The notes under the pieces are model-generated. The model was not told the DNA's origin and ran no database searches. It was given only the letters and a program-made list of their open reading frames with translations. DNA of 64,000 nt from Marinomonas colpomeniae (GTDB lineage: Bacteria > Pseudomonadota > Gammaproteobacteria > Pseudomonadales > Marinomonadaceae): NCBI RefSeq assembly GCF_014803385.1, contig NZ_JACYFC010000001.1, positions 392,136 to 456,135 of the forward strand. Direction: 5' to 3'. Shown here one piece after another: positions 53,596 through 63,585 of the stretch. Within the stretch, counting starts at the first letter, position 1. Each line of letters opens with the position of its first letter. The position numbers and the translations under genes were made by a program.

Positions 53596-54879
53596 ATGCA
53601 AATTAGGCGGTTTCGAGCACCTGACATGCGGCAAGCGATACGGAAAGTTCGTGATGCGGTAGGCCCTGATGCGGTCATTTTGTCAAATCAACGCCTACCA
53701 ACTGGCGAAATAGAAATAGTTGCCGCTTTAGACTACGACGGATCTTTACCTTCAGGTATGTCATCTAAGCGTTCGCCATCTCCTTCCGAGCAAGACGGTC
53801 CTAGTGCAGACTATTTAGAACGAATAGAGAGGGCTAAGCAACAAGTACCTCCTGTTGAGAATATTAAAACTCCATCTAGCACTGAACACCGTCCGACTAC
53901 CCAATTTGAAATGCCTCCAATTTCTGAGGACAAAACAGACCCTAAAGTTGAAGAGGCGTTATCAATACGGAATGCTGAGAACGCAAAACAATTCAGAGAC
54001 ATGAAGTTAGAGCTTGAAAATGTTCGTGCTATGCTTGAACTTCGTCAGCAGGCTTCACCACAATCTGACAGCAAAGTGAATGAAATTGAGATAAGAGCGG
54101 GTGATAAGCTTAAAAGTCTAGGGTTGTCTGATTTTGTTGTTTCTAGGCTTATTGATGATATTGATTTACAAGGACGTGAAGACGATTGGAATCGTTTGCT
54201 TGCGCACTTGGCTGATTATATTCCGGTTCGCTCGGGATCATCAGAGCTTCGAGGTTGTATCGCTTTTATGGGACCTACAGGCGTAGGGAAAACAACTTCT
54301 ATTGGTAAAATCGCTGCGCAACATGTTCTAAAGCACGGCTCTGATGGTGTTGTTTTAATTACAACAGATACCTATCGTATAGCGGCACATGAGCAATTAC
54401 GAACGTTTGGTCGTATTTTAAATGTCCCTGTTGAAGTGGTTAATGAATACTCAGATTTAAATGATGTATTGGCTAAATATGCAGATTACTCATTAGTGCT
54501 TGTAGATACTGCAGGGATGAATCCAAGAGATTCAAACCTTGAACGTCAGCTTTTAATGATTAAGCGGGCGCGAGGAAATCTTAAAAAATTATTAGTGTTA
54601 CCTTGCACTAGTCAAAGGCAAGTTTTAAAAACAGTCATCGATGTTTACTCTCAAGTGCAATTAGATGGTTGTGTATTAAGTAAGCTAGATGAATCTGCTT
54701 CACTTGGTGAGGCAATTAGTGTAGTTATTGAAGAAGGGTTGCCTGTTGTATATATAGCAGACGGCCAACGTATACCTGATGATATTGAACCAGCCCGAGC
54801 ACATAACTTAATTAGTCGAGCTGTATATACAGCGGAACATTATAGTCAGCTCTATGGGTCACTAAAGTATGGTAGTTAG
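53596..54879 (+). CDS. flhF: Polar flagellar GTPase FlhF
   Basis: SRP-type GTPase that places the flagellum at the pole, 427 residues. The basic N-terminus (MQIRRFRAPDMRQAIRKVRD) and the variable B domain are followed by the G domain from about 215, with P-loop GPTGVGKTTSIGKIAA near 226, TTDTYRIAAHEQLRTFG and VDTAGMNPRDSNL. It normally sits before flhG/fleN, but here the next gene is fliA after only 96 bases. The ATG has AAGGA upstream. Confidence 0.94.
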   Translation: MQIRRFRAPDMRQAIRKVRDAVGPDAVILSNQRLPTGEIEIVAALDYDGSLPSGMSSKRSPSPSEQDGPSADYLERIERAKQQVPPVENIKTPSSTEHRPTTQFEMPPISEDKTDPKVEEALSIRNAENAKQFRDMKLELENVRAMLELRQQASPQSDSKVNEIEIRAGDKLKSLGLSDFVVSRLIDDIDLQGREDDWNRLLAHLADYIPVRSGSSELRGCIAFMGPTGVGKTTSIGKIAAQHVLKHGSDGVVLITTDTYRIAAHEQLRTFGRILNVPVEVVNEYSDLNDVLAKYADYSLVLVDTAGMNPRDSNLERQLLMIKRARGNLKKLLVLPCTSQRQVLKTVIDVYSQVQLDGCVLSKLDESASLGEAISVVIEEGLPVVYIADGQRIPDDIEPARAHNLISRAVYTAEHYSQLYGSLKYGS

Positions 54880-54975
54880 TAAAGATATGTTATTACTGAA
54901 AGCGTTGCGCCTAACTATGTAGTACAGTTAATTGGTGCAACTAACTTAAATAGTAAAGGTTGCTTAGAATATTTT

Positions 54976-55713
54976 ATGCAGACCAAGAATGGATATAATA
55001 CATACTCAAAAAAAGCAGTACAGTCGATTGACTCGATTGTTGAGCAATATGGGTATTTAGTAAAAAAAATTGCCTATCACCTATTGGCTCGTTTGCCGGA
55101 TAGTGTTGATGTTGATGATTTAACTCAGGCTGGCATGATGGGATTGATTGAGGCGTACAAACGCTTTGAATCGACCAAGGGTGCTAGTTTCGAGACGTAT
55201 GCCGGTATTCGTATTCGTGGCTCCATGATGGATGAAGTGCGAAAAACAGACTGGGCGCCTCGCTCTGTTCGTCGAAATGGTAGGGCGGTTGCTAATGCGA
55301 TTAAAGAATTAGAGTCTAAATTCGGACGCGAGGCTTCCGATATGGAAGTGTCAGCTCATATGGGTATTGGATTGGATGAATATCATGAAATGATACACTC
55401 TTCTATGTCTACCCAATTATTTAGCTATGAGGAAATGCTGGATTCTGATACTAATAGTTTAGATGGTATCGAATCAGGAAGTGAGAACTCTCCCTATTCT
55501 TTAGTAGAAGAAGGTGATTTTCAAAGTGGATTGGCAAGTGAAATAGATAATCTGCCAGAAAGAGAAAAATTAGTATTATCTCTTTATTATAATGAGGAGT
55601 TAAACTTAAAAGAAATTGGCGCCATTTTAGGTGTTAGTGAATCAAGAGTTAGTCAAATACATAGTCAAGCGGCTATGCGCTTACGAGCTCGATTAAGTAA
55701 TTGGCGAGATTAA
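54976..55713 (+). CDS. fliA: Flagellar sigma factor 28 (FliA)
   Basis: Sigma factor for late flagellar and chemotaxis genes, 245 residues. Region 2 has DVDDLTQAGMMGLIEAYKRFESTKGASFETYAGIRIRGSMMDEVRKTDWAPRSVRR, region 3 follows, and region 4 ends LPEREKLVLSLYYNEELNLKEIGAILGVSESRVSQIHSQA. It follows flhF directly, without the usual flhG between. cheY starts 31-43 bases after the stop. Confidence 0.96.
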   Translation: MQTKNGYNTYSKKAVQSIDSIVEQYGYLVKKIAYHLLARLPDSVDVDDLTQAGMMGLIEAYKRFESTKGASFETYAGIRIRGSMMDEVRKTDWAPRSVRRNGRAVANAIKELESKFGREASDMEVSAHMGIGLDEYHEMIHSSMSTQLFSYEEMLDSDTNSLDGIESGSENSPYSLVEEGDFQSGLASEIDNLPEREKLVLSLYYNEELNLKEIGAILGVSESRVSQIHSQAAMRLRARLSNWRD

Positions 55714-55744
55714 ATTATGAATTTTGGAATATTACCTTTGGGGT

Positions 55745-56149
55745 GTGGAGGTTGCATTGGATAAAAACATGAAAATCCTGATTGTTGATGATTTCTCGAC
55801 AATGAGACGAATCATTAAAAATTTACTGCGGGATTTGGGTTTTACCAATACTGTTGAAGCGGATGATGGAACGACTGCATTGCCAATACTTCAGGCTGGG
55901 TCGATCGATTTTCTTGTGACGGATTGGAATATGCCTGGCATGACTGGCATAGAATTACTTCGTGCTGTTCGAGCTGACGATAAACTGAAAACCATTCCTG
56001 TTCTTATGGTAACGGCTGAAGCAAAACGTGATCAAATTATATCTGCGGCTCAGGCCGGAGTGAATGGTTATGTTGTAAAACCGTTTACCGCAGTGGCTCT
56101 CAAGGAAAAAATTGAGAAAATATTCGAACGAATAGACGCTGCTAAATAG
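55745..56149 (+). CDS. cheY: Chemotaxis response regulator CheY
   Basis: Single receiver domain that carries the chemotaxis signal to FliM. It has [20 protein letters not shown], the phospho-Asp in [11 protein letters not shown], Thr in [10 protein letters not shown] and Lys in YVVKPFTA. The start is uncertain. GTG 55745 gives [12 protein letters not shown], which matches the N-terminus of Vibrio CheY3 (as I recall it); TTG 55757 has the better ribosome site (GGAGG at 55747-55751); ATG 55769 gives [12 protein letters not shown] at 55724 is in frame but unlikely. Confidence 0.95.
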   Translation: MEVALDKNMKILIVDDFSTMRRIIKNLLRDLGFTNTVEADDGTTALPILQAGSIDFLVTDWNMPGMTGIELLRAVRADDKLKTIPVLMVTAEAKRDQIISAAQAGVNGYVVKPFTAVALKEKIEKIFERIDAAK

Positions 56150-56158
56150 GGAAGCTTG

Positions 56159-56950
56159 ATGTCAAAAGTATTGGAAACTGGGCTAGTGGACTATGAGAAC
56201 ATAGTTAAAGATGGCACTGTAGAGCTTTTGAAGAATATTGAAGATAGCGATTTTAATAGCGCAATTCAAAAAATTCAAGAGTTGAGCGAAGCTCGACATA
56301 AGCTTTTTTACAATGAAGTGGGTCATTTAACCAGAAGTTTGCATGATGCTATTCGCGACTTCCAAGTTAGCTCTGTCGACTTGGTCAATGATGAAGGTAA
56401 AGCTGAAGTTAATAAAATTACAGATGCTTCTGATCGATTAAATTATGTTATCGAAACGACTAGCGCAGCAGCCAATAAAACAATGGATATGGTTGATAGT
56501 AGTGTTCCTGTAGCCAGTGAGCTTCAAAATCAGGCTAGAGGTTTACGGAAAGATTGGAGTCGCTTGATTCAAAGAGATTTATCACCTCAAGAGTTTCGAG
56601 ACTTATACAAACGAATTGACATTTTTTTAGGTTATACAGACGAAAGTGCGACTACCTTGCATTCAAACCTCAACACGATTCTTCTAGAGCAGGGTTACCA
56701 AGATCTGACAGGTCAAGTAATTGCTAGAGTGAATGATTTAATTCGGGATGTAGAAGTTAAACTTGTGCACCTCGTTGCTGTTGCTGGACGCGTTGATAGT
56801 ATCTCTGGGATTGATCATAAAGAGAGTGAGAAAGAACCTGATGATGGTGATACTCGTGGGCATGGGCCGGCTATTGACAAACAAAACAACCCTGAAGTAC
56901 TGGGTAGTCAAGACGAAGTAGACGACTTGCTATCAAGTCTTGGTTTCTAA
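56159..56950 (+). CDS. cheZ: Chemotaxis CheY-P phosphatase CheZ
   Basis: Dephosphorylates CheY-P, 263 residues. The long helical hairpin includes the active-site region LEQGYQDLTGQVIARVNDLI (catalytic Gln in YQDLTGQ). The C-terminal CheY-binding peptide is SQDEVDDLLSSLGF at the very end. The ATG at 56159 has AGGGAAG just upstream and follows cheY by 9 bases. Confidence 0.95.
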   Translation: MSKVLETGLVDYENIVKDGTVELLKNIEDSDFNSAIQKIQELSEARHKLFYNEVGHLTRSLHDAIRDFQVSSVDLVNDEGKAEVNKITDASDRLNYVIETTSAAANKTMDMVDSSVPVASELQNQARGLRKDWSRLIQRDLSPQEFRDLYKRIDIFLGYTDESATTLHSNLNTILLEQGYQDLTGQVIARVNDLIRDVEVKLVHLVAVAGRVDSISGIDHKESEKEPDDGDTRGHGPAIDKQNNPEVLGSQDEVDDLLSSLGF

Positions 56951-56962
56951 AAGGAGCAGGGT

Positions 56963-59182
56963 ATGAGTTTCGAACTCGATGAAGAAATTTTACAAGATTT
57001 TTTGGTAGAAGCTGGTGAGATTTTAGAGCAGCTTTCTGAACAATTAGTAGATTTAGAGAACAATCCTGAAGATAAGCCTTTGCTTAATGCAATATTTCGT
57101 GGCTTTCATACCGTTAAAGGTGGTGCAGGATTTTTACAGCTTACAGCTTTAGTGGATTGTTGCCATTATGCTGAGAATGTTTTTGATATTTTAAGAAATG
57201 GTCAACGCCATATAGATTCAGATTTGATGGACATCGTTTTGCAGGCGCTTGATGCTGTAAATGAGATGTTTGATGCTGTACGAGCTGGCGCTGAGCCTGA
57301 ACGCGCATCTCCTGAGCTGATCGAAGCTTTGAAAGCTTATTCTACGGCACCAACAGAAGAAGAGCTGTCAGGTGGTAGTGAAGAAGCTGATGTTCCGGCA
57401 GGGCATGATGTTGATTTAGAAGAGGTTAGTGTCTCTGATTCTACAGACGCAGAGCCTGCTGACATTTCTGATGATGAATTTGAATCTTTACTAGATGCGC
57501 TAGGGGATACATCGAATGATGCTCCTAAGGTAAGTGAAGCGCCTAAATCTGATGATGACATCACAGAAGATGAGTTTGATGCGTTATTAAATCAATTGCA
57601 TGGTGGTAATGCGCCGGGTATAGAAGATAAAGCAGCTGAGAAAAAAGCAACTCCACCAGAGTCTTCTGACGATATTACGGAAGACGAGTTTGAACAGCTA
57701 TTAGACAAACTTCATGGAGAAGACGGCTCTACAGAGAAAAAATCTTCAGGAAAAAGTAAAGACTCAGATGGTGCTTCAGTACCGCCTCCAGGTGCTGGTG
57801 ATCTGATAACAGATGATGAATTTGAGTCATTGTTAGATAGCTTGCAGGGACAAGGGGATACTAAAAAAGCTGACAGTCCATCTGTCGCTAAACCTACACC
57901 TAAAACTGAAAAACCAAAACCTGCGCCTAAACCTATACCTAAAAAAGCTCCGGTTAAAGCCGCTGAACCAGATGTAGCTGCCACTAAAGAAAAAGGGCCA
58001 AATGTACCTGTTGTGCAAGAAGCAACAGTTCGTGTTGATACTAAGCGTTTAGACGATATTATGAATATGGTTGGTGAGCTTGTACTAGTTCGAAACCGTC
58101 TTGTTCGTTTAGGTCTTCAAAGCGAAGATGAATCTATGGGTAAAGCTGTATCCAACTTAGATGTGGTTACAGGTGATTTGCAGAATGCGGTTATGAAAAC
58201 GCGTATGCAACCTATTAAAAAGGTTTTTGGTCGCTTCCCACGAGTGGTACGAGATCTTGCTCGTAACATGAAGAAAGAGGTCAATCTTATTCTTCGTGGT
58301 GAAGACACAGACTTAGATAAAAACTTAGTTGAGGCATTAGCTGATCCACTAGTACATTTGGTGAGAAACTCTGTCGATCACGGTGTTGAGGGTCCTGATG
58401 CACGTGAAGCTAAAGGTAAGCCTCGAGTCGGTACGGTTATTTTATCTGCTGAACAAGAAGGTGACCATATACTATTGTCGATCGATGATGATGGTGCAGG
58501 TATGGACGCTAACCACCTTCGCGGTATTGCTGTTAACAAGGGGTTAATGGACGCTGATGCTGCAGATCGATTGTCTGATGAAGAAGCATTTAATCTGATT
58601 TTTGCACCTGGTTTTTCTACAAAAGTAGAGATTACCGATGTTTCCGGCCGTGGTGTTGGGATGGATGTGGTGAAAACCAAAATATCCCAATTAAATGGTA
58701 CTCTAGAGATTAAATCGGTTCTTGGTCAAGGTTCGCGCTTTATTATTAAAGTGCCATTAACTTTGGCAATCATGCCAACTTTAATGGTTACTCTTGCAGA
58801 CCAAGCTTTTGCCTTTCCTCTCGTTAGTGTTAATGAAATATTTCATCTCGACTTGAAAAAAACCAATATTGTTGATGGTCAACAAGTCGTTGTGATTCGA
58901 GGAAAAACATTACCGATATTCCACCTTAAAAGTTGGTTGGTTAAAGGAAGCAGTAAAGATGATTTACCTTCAGATGCTCATGTTGTTGTTGTTCAAGTTG
59001 GCATAAATGAAGTGGGCTTTGTTGTTGATCAATTGGTTGGCCAGGAAGAAGTGGTTATAAAACCATTAGGTAAAATGTTGCAGGGTACTGCAGGTGTGGC
59101 TGGTGCAACAATCACAGGTGATGGTCGTATTGCATTGATTCTGGATGTTCCTAGTATGCTTAAAACTTATGCATCAAGGTAA
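56963..59182 (+). CDS. cheA: Chemotaxis histidine kinase CheA
   Basis: Central kinase of the polar chemotaxis system, 739 residues. P1 (1-105) carries the phospho-His49 in FRGFHTVKGGAGF. Residues about 125-345 are an acidic then proline/lysine-rich linker with four copies of a D-E-F-x-x-L-L-x-x-L motif, and I do not see an obvious P2 domain. P3 starts near 350 (VRVDTKRLDDIMNMVGELVLVRNRL), P4 has LVHLVRNSVDHGVE near 470, DDDGAGMD and GRGVGMDVVK, and the CheW-like P5 fills the end. It lies 12 bases after cheZ. Confidence 0.96.
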   Translation: MSFELDEEILQDFLVEAGEILEQLSEQLVDLENNPEDKPLLNAIFRGFHTVKGGAGFLQLTALVDCCHYAENVFDILRNGQRHIDSDLMDIVLQALDAVNEMFDAVRAGAEPERASPELIEALKAYSTAPTEEELSGGSEEADVPAGHDVDLEEVSVSDSTDAEPADISDDEFESLLDALGDTSNDAPKVSEAPKSDDDITEDEFDALLNQLHGGNAPGIEDKAAEKKATPPESSDDITEDEFEQLLDKLHGEDGSTEKKSSGKSKDSDGASVPPPGAGDLITDDEFESLLDSLQGQGDTKKADSPSVAKPTPKTEKPKPAPKPIPKKAPVKAAEPDVAATKEKGPNVPVVQEATVRVDTKRLDDIMNMVGELVLVRNRLVRLGLQSEDESMGKAVSNLDVVTGDLQNAVMKTRMQPIKKVFGRFPRVVRDLARNMKKEVNLILRGEDTDLDKNLVEALADPLVHLVRNSVDHGVEGPDAREAKGKPRVGTVILSAEQEGDHILLSIDDDGAGMDANHLRGIAVNKGLMDADAADRLSDEEAFNLIFAPGFSTKVEITDVSGRGVGMDVVKTKISQLNGTLEIKSVLGQGSRFIIKVPLTLAIMPTLMVTLADQAFAFPLVSVNEIFHLDLKKTNIVDGQQVVVIRGKTLPIFHLKSWLVKGSSKDDLPSDAHVVVVQVGINEVGFVVDQLVGQEEVVIKPLGKMLQGTAGVAGATITGDGRIALILDVPSMLKTYASR
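57461..57846 (+). repeat. Four DEFxxLLxxL motifs in the CheA linker
   Basis: Motifs begin near residues 167, 198, 236 and 279: ISDDEFESLLDAL, ITEDEFDALLNQLHG, ITEDEFEQLLDKLHG and ITDDEFESLLDSLQG. They are separated by 15-30 residue low-complexity spacers. Each resembles the FliM peptide SQDEIDALLHG and the CheZ tail SQDEVDDLLSSLGF, both CheY-binding. Confidence 0.85.
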
Positions 59183-59208
59183 TACGGTTTTCGTTTAGGG
59201 GATTTGCT

Positions 59209-60273
59209 ATGCCTGTAAAGGTACTGGTTGTCGATGATTCGGGTTTTTTCCGTCGTCGTCTTGTTGAAATATTTGAAGCGGATCCAAGACTTACTGTAAT
59301 TGGTACAGCCAATAATGGGCAAGAGGCGATTGATAAGGTTCAATCATTATCGCCTGATGTTGTTACTATGGATTATGAGATGCCAGTGTTAAATGGCATC
59401 GATGCCGTAGCTAACATCATGAAAGTTAAGCCTACGCCAGTTCTAATGTTTTCTTCATTAACTCATGAAGGAGCAAAAGTTACTCTAGATGCTTTAGAAG
59501 CTGGTGCAGTTGATTTTATGCCAAAGAATTTTGAGGATATTTCTCGTGATTCTGCGGTAGTAAAACGTGCATTGGTTGATCGAGTCTTGGCTGTATCAAG
59601 AACTCGTCTTGCAGGTAGTCGTGGCCCTGTAGAGGCCCTTGCTCCGCGAGTTGCACCTAAACCGATTGTTACTGCGCAAGGGGTTATTATTCCTCGCGTA
59701 AGAAAGCGAGTTAGTCTTATTGCTATTGGTACCTCTACTGGTGGTCCAATGGCCCTTCAAACTGTATTAAGTAAGTTGCCAGCCAGCTTTTCAGTGCCAC
59801 TTGTGCTTGTTCAGCATATGCCAGCAGCTTTTACTGGTGCTTTTGCTGAGCGTTTAAATAATATTTGTCAAATTACAGTAAAAGAAGCCCAAGATGGTGA
59901 TCGCTTACAAGCTGGTGTTGCTTTATTAGCTCCAGGCGGTAAACAGATGATGATAGATCCCCGAAACGGTGGTTGTGTTCGCATACTAGATGGCGATGAG
60001 CGCCTGAACTATAAACCATCTGTTGATGTGACATTTGGTTCTGCATCCAAATGTTATCCTGGTAAAGTCTTATCGGTAGTGATGACTGGGATGGGTGTTG
60101 ATGGACGTGAAGGTGCTCGTATGCTTAAAGGCTCCGGTTCTCGAGTTTGGATTCAAAGTGAAGAATCATGTGTTATTTACGGTATGCCTATGGCCGTAGA
60201 AAAAGCAGGTTTATCTGATGATGTTATTGACTTAGAGCATATTGGTGAGCGTATTGCACGTGAGGTGAATTAG
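59209..60273 (+). CDS. cheB: Chemotaxis glutamate methylesterase CheB
   Basis: Receiver-regulated methylesterase/deamidase that resets chemoreceptors, 354 residues. Receiver (1-120) has VLVVDDSGFFRRRL and phospho-Asp in DVVTMDYEMPVLNG. The esterase domain from about 165 has catalytic Ser in IGTSTGGPMALQ, His in LVQHMPAAFT and Asp in VMTGMGVDGREG. No cheR is in the window. Its stop overlaps the motC GTG by one base. Confidence 0.95.
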   Translation: MPVKVLVVDDSGFFRRRLVEIFEADPRLTVIGTANNGQEAIDKVQSLSPDVVTMDYEMPVLNGIDAVANIMKVKPTPVLMFSSLTHEGAKVTLDALEAGAVDFMPKNFEDISRDSAVVKRALVDRVLAVSRTRLAGSRGPVEALAPRVAPKPIVTAQGVIIPRVRKRVSLIAIGTSTGGPMALQTVLSKLPASFSVPLVLVQHMPAAFTGAFAERLNNICQITVKEAQDGDRLQAGVALLAPGGKQMMIDPRNGGCVRILDGDERLNYKPSVDVTFGSASKCYPGKVLSVVMTGMGVDGREGARMLKGSGSRVWIQSEESCVIYGMPMAVEKAGLSDDVIDLEHIGERIAREVN

Positions 60274-61010
60274 TGGACTTTGTTACTTTAGCTGGTCTTC
60301 TTATTGCCTTTAGTTCGGTGTTTTTAGCGAACTGGTTAGGAGGAGGGGAAGTTATTCTCCTCCTCAACCTACCCTCTGCAATTATTGTTATCTTAGGTAG
60401 TCTTGGGGCCACATTAATTCAAAGTAGTATACAAGAAGCCATTCGAGCTCTTGTCCTTTTAAAATGGAGTTTATTTCCTCCAATTTATGATTTTAATTCT
60501 TCTAAAGCAATTCTAAATAATCTTGCTCTTAAAGCCAGGCGTCTTTCATTGCTTGCATTAGAATCCGATGTAAATGCTTTTGGTAATCATTTTTCCAGTC
60601 GTGCATTACAAATGGCTATAGATGGAACTGATCCCGATTTATTGGAGGATAGGCTTCACGACGACGCGATTCGAATTTACGATAAACGAATGAAAAGTGT
60701 GGCTTTCATAGAGTCAATAGGAGGGTATGCTCCAACTTTGGGTATTATGGGGTCGGTGCTTGGTTTGATCCAAGCTATGGCTAACTTAGATAGTCCTGAA
60801 GCCTTAGGGCAGGGTATTGCTGTTGCATTTGTATCAACACTTTATGGCCAAGGTTTTGCTAATTTAGTTGTCTTTCCTATTGCTAAAAAACTTTCTGGCT
60901 ATGTTGATAGAGAGCTTCTTTATCATCAATTCATCATTGATGGTGTATGTGGTATTGCTGTAGGTAAACATCCATATCGATTAGAGTTAGAGCTTAATAC
61001 CTATGAGTGA
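60273..61010 (+). CDS. motC: Flagellar stator protein MotC (MotA/PomA type)
   Basis: Ion-channel stator subunit with four helices, 245 residues. MDFVTLAGLLIAFSSVFLANWLGGGE begins the protein; the cytoplasmic loop and then GGYAPTLGIMGSVLGLIQAM and VAFVSTLYGQGFANLVVFPIAKKL are the conserved pore-forming region. The order cheB-motC-motD-parA-like-cheW-like matches Pseudomonas. The GTG start overlaps the cheB stop; it overlaps motD by 8 bases. Confidence 0.93.
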   Translation: MDFVTLAGLLIAFSSVFLANWLGGGEVILLLNLPSAIIVILGSLGATLIQSSIQEAIRALVLLKWSLFPPIYDFNSSKAILNNLALKARRLSLLALESDVNAFGNHFSSRALQMAIDGTDPDLLEDRLHDDAIRIYDKRMKSVAFIESIGGYAPTLGIMGSVLGLIQAMANLDSPEALGQGIAVAFVSTLYGQGFANLVVFPIAKKLSGYVDRELLYHQFIIDGVCGIAVGKHPYRLELELNTYE

Positions 61011-61824
61011 TAATCCTACTCGTACTTCTAAGCGTCGGAGAATTACTAAAAAAAAATCTTCTTCTTCTGACGCTCAAGGTCGAGATCGTTGGATATTGTC
61101 CTATGCGGATTTTATGACACTATTATTCGCTTTTTTCGTCGCTCTTTATGCATTATCGGAAAAAAACTCAGGTGATGAACGTCGTTTAAAAGAAACTCTA
61201 AATGGCGTTTTTGACGCGGTTCAAAAGTCTATTAGGCCTATTAATGTCGGAGACCCTATTGTTGGGGAGCCGAAAGATATTGATGTTGTTGAGTCGAAAT
61301 CTATTCCAGTTGTTTCTCCAATAATTGAAGATAGTCACTCATCGGCCATTTACTCTTTATTAAGTCAAATCGTTGAGAAACAATTTTCTGGATTGCATCA
61401 ATCAGGGCAAATCTCCGTCTCTGAATCTGCAGAGTGGGTCAGTTTAGAGCTGAAGTCTGGTCTGTTATTTAGTCAAGGTGAATATGATTTAACAAATGAA
61501 GCAGTGGCTTTGTTAATTTTAGTCGCTGATATTTTAAAGATGCATCCATCCGTCGTATTGATTGAAGGTAATACAGATGATACGGCAGTTAATTCTAGAA
61601 ATTTAGTGTCGAATTGGCATTTATCTAGTTTACGGGCTTCGTCTGTGGTTGATGAATTAGTTTATAGAGGTGTGGATCCAAAAATGATCGCACCTATTGG
61701 TTTCTCTAGTGAGCATCCAAAGGTAAAGAATACCAGTGACTACGCTCGTCAGCAAAACCGTCGCGTGATTATGAGAATCAGTAAGCGCGAAGCGGAAAAT
61801 GTCTATGATTACTTGTTTAAGTAG
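61003..61824 (+). CDS. motD: Flagellar stator protein MotD (MotB type)
   Basis: Peptidoglycan-anchored stator subunit, 273 residues. A basic N-terminus (TSKRRRITKKKSSSS) precedes one helix with the ion-binding Asp in WILSYADFMTLLFAFFVALYALS near residue 36. The OmpA-like domain (about 145-265) has IEGNTDDTAVNSRNLVSNWHLSSLRASSV and the conserved QNRRVIMRI. Confidence 0.93.
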   Translation: MSDNPTRTSKRRRITKKKSSSSDAQGRDRWILSYADFMTLLFAFFVALYALSEKNSGDERRLKETLNGVFDAVQKSIRPINVGDPIVGEPKDIDVVESKSIPVVSPIIEDSHSSAIYSLLSQIVEKQFSGLHQSGQISVSESAEWVSLELKSGLLFSQGEYDLTNEAVALLILVADILKMHPSVVLIEGNTDDTAVNSRNLVSNWHLSSLRASSVVDELVYRGVDPKMIAPIGFSSEHPKVKNTSDYARQQNRRVIMRISKREAENVYDYLFK

Positions 61825-61893
61825 CGCGTTACTGTATATGATTACAGGGAATTGGTAAGAATAATAATAGCATAGGATACTAGGGGAGTCGGT

Positions 61894-62667
61894 GTGCACA
61901 TTTGGGCAGTAGCAAATCAGAAAGGTGGGGTAGGTAAAACAACAACAGTTGTTTCCTTGGCAGGTTTGTTAGCAGACGCTGGACACCGAGTGTTGATGCT
62001 TGACCTTGACCCACATGGGTCATTAACCAGTTATTTTCGTTTTGACCCAGATACTATTGAACTGAGTGCTTATAACCTCTTCAAAGTTACAGGTAAAATA
62101 CCTGAAGACCTACCTGCTTCATTGATTCTTGAAACGGGTCATCCAAATTTATCCTTGTTGCCTGCATCAACTGCGTTGGCGACATTGGAGCGACATGCGC
62201 AAGCACAAGGGGGAATGGGCCTTGTGATTTCTAAAATGTTAACCATTTTATGGGATGACTATGATTATGTTTTGATTGATAGCCCTCCAGTACTAGGTGT
62301 TCTTATGATAAATGCCTTAGCCGCTTGCCAGCAATTAATCATTCCAGTACAAACAGAGTTTCTAGCCATGAAAGGCTTAGAAAGAATGGTTCGGACATTG
62401 ACTATGATTAATCGGGCGAGAAAACGACCTGTTCCTTATTTAATCGTTCCAACTTTATTTGATCGACGTACACAGGCTTCAAATAAAAGTTTGCGTGATT
62501 TACAAGATACTTATGAAGAATTAGTTTGGCATTCAGTTATTCCGATCGATACAAAATTAAGAGATGCAAGTACGGCAGGAATTGCTCCATCAGCATTAGA
62601 TCCTAATGGTCGGGGGATTAAAGCCTACACAAGTCTGGTGGATTCTTTAATGAATCCAGTGGGATAG
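61894..62667 (+). CDS. ParA-family ATPase of the chemotaxis operon (ParC-like)
   Basis: ParA/Soj-type ATPase, 257 residues, with deviant Walker A QKGGVGKTTT at residues 9-18, LDLDPHGSLTSYF and VLIDSPPVLGVL (Walker B). In Vibrio the equivalent, ParC, places chemotaxis arrays at the pole; in Pseudomonas the gene has the same position. It is not FlhG/FleN: it has no N-terminal FlhG activator helix and is neither next to flhF nor similar at the MinD-type C-terminus. The start is GTG 61894 with GGGGAG upstream. Confidence 0.85.
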   Translation: MHIWAVANQKGGVGKTTTVVSLAGLLADAGHRVLMLDLDPHGSLTSYFRFDPDTIELSAYNLFKVTGKIPEDLPASLILETGHPNLSLLPASTALATLERHAQAQGGMGLVISKMLTILWDDYDYVLIDSPPVLGVLMINALAACQQLIIPVQTEFLAMKGLERMVRTLTMINRARKRPVPYLIVPTLFDRRTQASNKSLRDLQDTYEELVWHSVIPIDTKLRDASTAGIAPSALDPNGRGIKAYTSLVDSLMNPVG

Positions 62668-62676
62668 TAACTACTT

Positions 62677-63549
<873 letters not shown>

Positions 63550-63585
63550 TTGTAATGATCATGTTTTGGTCTTGGGAGATTTATA

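Noticed and set aside
54885..54920. Short ATG frame after flhF as a fleN remnant
   Set aside because: Only 11 codons with no FleN-like motif; cannot be told from chance.
61894..62667. The ParA-like gene as a relocated fleN/flhG
   Set aside because: Its place between motD and a CheW-domain gene, the ParA/Soj-type body and the lack of an FlhG N-terminal activator motif fit ParC, not FlhG.
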